Shown piece after piece: positions 59,387 to 64,000 of a stretch of 64,000 nt of DNA. Every line of letters starts with the position of its first letter. Positions within the stretch are counted from its first letter, which is position 1. The position numbers were made by a program, and so were the translations under genes. This DNA is from Parapristionchus giblindavisi (Eukaryota; Nematoda; Chromadorea; Rhabditida; Diplogasteridae): contig CALSFV010000265.1 in assembly GCA_943737045.1 (NCBI GenBank), forward strand, positions 372,001-436,000. Direction: 5' to 3'. A model generated the notes under the pieces. That model made no database searches. It was given only the letters and a program-made list of their open reading frames with translations, and was not told the origin of the DNA.

Positions 59387-60000
59387 ATGGCCGCCGATAT
59401 TCTACTAATATAGGCTCCGCCCCTTTTCCCATTATCTGTATACGATAGGTTGGTATACGGTATATATCTGTGTTGTAGTGATTTATTGATTGATTGAAAG
59501 ACTATGAGAAAAAAAAGAGCTAGACGGTTTCAATATATATGCGTGTTCAATTGTTGTATTTATTTAACTACTGTAATGTTAATTAGCTATGGACGATTAT
59601 TGATTGATTGCTGTCTACCGTATGTTTTGTTTTCATTTCTATGACGCACACGAGACTGTGATGAAATGTATAATAAATGTGCATTCACCATCTCCGCTGG
59701 TTACTCGACATATGTGATGTAAGCTCCGCCCATTTGAATGCGCGGGCACTAACACTTATGGTGGATCTGTCGTCCACTTAACGGTCTTATGAAGGATACA
59801 GTAATGCAATGAAGGCGTGAAGAGATACGCAAAGCAAGATAACATTTTATTCAGTAGTTTAATACCTCGGCTAAACTTTTAATAGATATGAAAAAGCACC
59901 TACAGAGCAAAAAGAATACTTAACGATTACAAAAAGAAGTTCCAAAAAATAATGCAATTCACATTATTCATTTTCTATGTTATCCATTCATCCATCGTCC
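59387..60000. other. dif-1-like 3' flank
   Basis: AT-rich DNA containing the dif-1-like 3' UTR (AATAAA at 59672) and, on the right, presumably the start region of the kinase gene. No other gene was seen. Confidence 0.5.
59672..59677 (+). promoter_or_regulatory. Possible polyadenylation signal of dif-1-like gene
   Basis: AATAAA about 285 bp after the stop codon. Motif and position only. Confidence 0.35.
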
Positions 60001-63000
60001 ATGCTCTGCGAGCGGTCGAATATGAATGATGTCGAGGTTGGTCTACCCATCATATAATTGACAAACATAAGTGCAGTATCGATCGATTGGATCATGATGA
60101 CAGTGGACACTGAGGATTGACACTTGAACAGGCCATGACAATTGTCATTTCAGAAGTCTAATGAGACTCCGTCGATCTATCAGAACAAGTCCCTCAAAGC
60201 CAGTGATGAGACCCCTGTGAGTTATGAAACTGCGAAATAACGCAAATGAGATAGGGAATGTAAACTGGGAACAGTTTCTTTGTTTCAGTTGTTTGTGTAT
60301 AGATTTGGAAACTGTTTTGTGGGCCTTTCAACTAAAAAAAGGAAAATAACTAACAAGGAGTCTCTTTCAGCTTAAGGTGGCGAAAATTGACGATATATAG
60401 CTCATTTGAAAGCCCTTTCTCTGTAGAATAAGAATGTATGTTTAAAAAAATCGGAAGAGCTCTGTACATGGATATAAAAAAATCCAAAGTTTGAGCAATT
60501 TCTGCCTTGAAATTCCTGTGTAATGGCCATTGAATTGCCGTACAATGATGGGTTACTGCTCCGCGCTCTCTCTCCGAGCTAGTGGTGGCGCAGTGGTAAA
60601 TAAGTCGCTTACCATTTTTGCGCTGCGGGTTCGATCCCCACTGATGCGACTTGTTTTGCACGATTTTTACACTTGTCTTTTTACGTTCTTTTTTAAAATT
60701 TCCCAATGTGCTTACTGATATCCATAAATCCAAAAAAATTTTCTGTGTTGTGTATGATTTTAAAAAAAAACGTAAAAAGACAAGTGTAAAAATCGTGCAA
60801 AACAAGTCGCATCAGTGGGGATCGAACCTGCAGCGCAAAAATTGTAAGCGACATCTTTACCACTGCGCCACCACTAGCTCGGAGAGAGAGCGCGGAGCAG
60901 TAACCCATCATTGTACGGCAATTCAATGGCCATTACACAGGAATTTCAAGGCAGAAATTGCTCAAACTTTGGATTTTTTTATATCCATGTACAGAGCTCT
61001 TCCGAATTTTTTAAACATACATTCTTATTCTACAGAGAAAGGGCTTTCACATAAGCTATAAATCGTCAGTTTTCGCCACCTTAAGACATAAGAAACTCCT
61101 TGTAAGATAGATCGAGGAAAATGATTAGTAATAAAAACATATAAAAACCCGTTCGTTTTTCTGTGAAATTCCTCAACTGGGGGTCTACGACACTGCAGTG
61201 TCGAAGTTAAATAAATATTTATTTAATTTCAGATGAACGTTGTAAGCCTTCCGGGATCATTGGAGAGTGGAACTTCCTCTACACAAAAGTCCGTTGAAGG
61301 TTCATTCGAATCGGGAACGGTCACGCAAAATCTCATCCTGGTATCTAACGACCAGAAATCAAAGAACAAAGATCAAAGATCAAAGATCAATTACAGATCA
61401 AAATGGAGGGATCGACAACGGACATTGAAGAAGAATCCTACTATCATGGATACATGGCACGAGACGAGGCTGAGAAGGTTACCGGCCTTTTGAGCTTTGA
61501 GACTCCTTTTGATTATTATGACTCCGCCCCTTTTAAAAAGATTCCAACCACTGTTAATGTTTTCTTCATAAAAACACCATTTATGTTTCTACGATTCTGC
61601 TCAAAAGTCAAAAATGCGAGAGAATGTGTAAAGCGAGGAGCGCTTTAAAAGAATTTTCTGTTAACCCTCTAACTTTGAACGGAGCATAGCTAAGGATCAG
61701 CTAAAAAGACTGCAGACTCTAAAGGTACAATTCGTTTTGCAGATGATCGAAAAGGCCGGCGACTTTCTCATTAGGAAGACTGAGCTGAAAGGAAAAGAGG
61801 TAACCGATATTCTATCAATAGCGATCTACCTCTTTCTGAATTACCGTTCCATTGCCAAGACCAAGATCAAAGGTCAAAGATCAATCTCTTCAGGCCTTTG
61901 TCGTTTCATATTGCGTGGATGGTACAAGAAAGAGTCACTACCGTATTTACACAACGAAACAAGGGCGAAACTATTGGATGTACAAGTATTGCTGTCCGGT
62001 CAGTGCAAAACGGGGCGAAGCTTGACAAGGAGTTAGCCTAATTTGAATAATTCAGAGTGTTACCCAACTTCTTGAATATCATTTGAAGGCGAGGAAGCCA
62101 ATAAATGCAAAGTGAGAGATCAAAGATCAAAGATCAAAGACCATCCTGATACCGGATATTTCAGGGGGTACATACTACAAAGAGGGATATCTCGACCACC
62201 ATGGGATTTGTATCATGAACAAGTGCAGTTAGGCGAGAAACTCGGTGATGGTGAATTTGGAGAGGTTTTTAAGGTATTATATAAGTAAATCAATAATAGT
62301 GAATATGAGGCCGTTTGCGAGAGAGTAGAGAAAGAGTGACTGGGGTCCGGTACATCAATTTTTCGAAAACCTGCGAGAAGGGGTTCTAAAGGGTGCTGAT
62401 GACGATAGGCATGTTCATTTTGCACCTGGAGTCACCGTTGAGGCCAGACGGCGTCGCGTTGAAATAGCGTTTTTGGTCATTTCTTGTCGCCTGATCGTGC
62501 TAAAATTAACAGACCAATGTTTCCGGTGTAGAATTTGATAGCGATCACGCCTGTCTAATTCATTTTTCATGAAAAAAATTTCACAAGCTTCAAATATGTA
62601 ACTTTTCTCAGAGGCAAAAGTGCGCGAGTGACATAGCTAGATCGGATCGGAATTACCTCAGGGTGCTACACAAAAAATTTCAACGATTTTGGTGAACGGA
62701 AAAGCGAGAAAATCAACTTTTAGTGAAGTAATCTGGTCACTGTAAGAGAGGCAATGTGCCCACTGACCTACCTCGAGTCTCTCTTCCCCTTCGATCGCGT
62801 CTCTCCTTTCCCTAGACTCTCTCGTGCTCTCTCAATTCCCCACACTCTCTCAGGCGAGAGGAAACTATCTATCTGTTGTGAGCGACCAGATTACTTCAGA
62901 AAGTTGATTTTCTCGCTTTTCCGTTCACCAAAATCGTTGAAATTTTTTCTGTAGCATCCTGAGGTAATTCCGATCCGATGTAGCTATATCACTCGCACAC

Positions 63001-64000
63001 TTTTGCCTCTGAGAAAAGTTACATATTTGAAGCTTGTGAAATTTTTTTCATGAAAAATGAATTAGACAGGCGTGATCGCCATCAAATTCTACACCGGAAA
63101 CATTGGTCTGTTAATTTTAGCACCATCAGGCGACAAGAAATGACCAAAAACGCGATTTCAACGCGACGCCGTCTGGCCTCAACGGTGACTCCAGGTGCAA
63201 AATGAACATGCCCATCGTCATCAGCACCCTTGAGAACCCCTTCTCGCAGGTTTTCGAAAAATTGATGTACCAGACCTTGTTCGACTTTCTCGCAATCGGC
63301 CTCATATAGTTTATGCTCGGTTCAAAAGAAACGAAAAGAAAACCAAATAAGGGAAATTGAGAAGAAATAAGAATGACAAGACAGACCTCCTGACTATCAA
63401 AGTATCTTCTTGGAAGGGGTCTTCTCTTCACCAAACTTTTGAACACTACGCTAGTTATGTTCCACATTTCATGTATCGTAATGATCAGGGAATCTTCACG
63501 CAAGGAGTATTCAAGAAGCCCGAAGAAGTGGCGGTGAAAACGTTGAAGAATCAGATGTCTGCTGATGATAGGTTAGTTGTTTCCTCTTTCGAGGCTAAAC
63601 ATCTTGTTGTGTGTTAAGTCGACATTTCCTAATCAGTCATTCTCCATTGCAGATTAGCATTCTTTCGTGAAGCCAATGTAATGAGAACACTTAAACATGA
63701 ACATATTATACGATTACATGGAGTTTGTGCACAGAGGAATCCCATTATGATCGTTATGGAGATCGCTTCTGGTACTCTGAAGCTCCGCCCCTTTTGATCT
63801 TTGATCTCTCATCTCACATTAAGGCGGTTCCCTTGAAAGCAAAATCAAAGTTCCATCACTGACATTGCTCACAATGCGTGTCTACTGTATGGAAATATTG
63901 TCAGGCATGAAATACCTAGAGACGATGCAGGTACTGTACTCGCGCGTCACGTGTCGCGTCGCGGTTAATCGATAATTTTGCAGATTATGCATCGTGATTT
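60001..64000 (+). CDS. SH2-domain non-receptor tyrosine kinase (Fer/Fps-like), partial
   Basis: Tentative first exons 60001-60036 and 60154-60216, then well-supported exons 61233-61340, 61397-61477, 61743-61799, 61894-61998, 62056-62111, 62165-62273, 63489-63571, 63653-63771, 63824-63930 and 63984-64000 (cut by the window end). The SH2 domain begins YYHGYMARDEAEKM and has the phosphotyrosine-binding Arg in GDFLIRKTE; it ends near SVTQLLEYHL. The kinase domain follows directly: glycine loop LGDGEFGEVFK, VAVKTL lysine, REANVMRTLKHEHIIRLHG helix C region, MEIASGGSLESK hinge, and the start of the catalytic loop IMHRD. SH2 directly before kinase with no SH3 fits the expanded Fer-like family of nematodes. 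The ATG at 61233 is an alternative start. A foldback element fills the intron between exons ending 62273 and starting 63489. Confidence 0.9.
60354..61102. mobile_element. Palindromic element carrying mirrored tRNA-like heads
   Basis: Arms 60354-60698 and 60765-61102 are near-perfect reverse complements (CAAGGAGT at the left, ACTCCTTG at the right) around a spacer of about 66 bp. Each arm contains a tRNA-like segment (left 60582-60650) with A-box GTGGCGCAGTGGTAA, B-box GGGTTCGATCCCC and complementary AGTGG/CCACT ends. The mirrored 62-77-aa frames follow from the palindrome. It looks like two SINE-like units in inverted orientation, or a MITE that captured one. Confidence 0.8.
62303..63307. mobile_element. 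1-kb foldback element in kinase intron
   Basis: Left arm (62303-about 62742) and right arm (about 62878-63307) are reverse complements with few mismatches: TATGAGGCCGTTTGCGAGAG against the complement of CTCGCAATCGGCCTCATATA at the ends. The spacer of about 135 bp is CT-rich. No transposase is seen. The 70-aa and 125-aa minus-strand frames in the arms mirror each other and are not genes. Confidence 0.88.

Noticed and set aside
60582..60650. Functional tRNA gene
   Set aside because: A and B boxes are good, but the D and anticodon stems do not form well and the unit is mirrored within a repeat element.
60350..61061. 136-151-aa ORFs in the palindrome
   Set aside because: They run through tRNA-like sequence and palindrome arms on both strands; no protein motif.

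Overview
The window is nuclear DNA from a free-living nematode, most likely a rhabditid or diplogastrid. The genes are cut by many short introns with TTTCAG-type acceptors. The proteins best match nematode families (RIC-3, DIF-1, a GABA transaminase, a Fer-like SH2 kinase). Introns are full of GATCTTTGATC and TACGGTA motifs. The species cannot be named from sequence alone. I built the exon models by hand from splice sites, reading-frame continuity and family similarity; none has been checked against transcripts.

Layout: 1-2.9 kb, foldback repeat and a MITE. 2.9-5.5 kb (+), ARF-like GTPase with a Gln-to-Thr change in the catalytic motif. 5.5-15.1 kb, gene-free: polypyrimidine arrays, MITEs and two small ribozyme-bearing repeat copies. 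15.1-18.9 kb (+), single-pass membrane protein with a PPPPY motif, carrying a near-perfect 1.2-kb palindromic transposon in one intron. 19.4-23.5 kb (-), mitochondrial 4-aminobutyrate transaminase (19 exons). 24.1-29.4 kb (+), Penelope-like retroelement (PLE) with an N-terminal GIY-YIG nuclease fused to reverse transcriptase, preceded head-to-tail by a truncated copy. 31.5-34.4 kb (-), RIC-3 acetylcholine-receptor chaperone. 37.8-40.0 kb, 495-bp tandem array. 41.2-46.2 kb (+), CDP-diacylglycerol synthase. 47.1-54.0 kb (+), CCCH/G-patch protein (ZGPAT-like). 55.8-59.4 kb (+), DIF-1-like mitochondrial carrier. 60.0 kb to the end (+), SH2-tyrosine kinase cut off at its HRD motif.

The genes are ordinary housekeeping and neuronal genes with no evident shared pathway, though the GABA transaminase and RIC-3 both bear on neurotransmission. 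The cdgs, ZGPAT-like, dif-1 and kinase genes lie in a row on one strand, but their spacing (0.6-1.8 kb) does not clearly indicate an operon.

The most unusual signal is an RNA motif in the PLE terminal repeats (24860-24934 and 29231-29305) and in an unrelated small repeat (13216-13293). It has every conserved hammerhead ribozyme core nucleotide and three covarying core helices, plus a fourth covarying helix, but its three core strands come in a non-canonical order. In cis this makes all three helices mutually crossing. Several degenerate copies start at or near the predicted cleavage site. I know of no description of a hammerhead with this topology.
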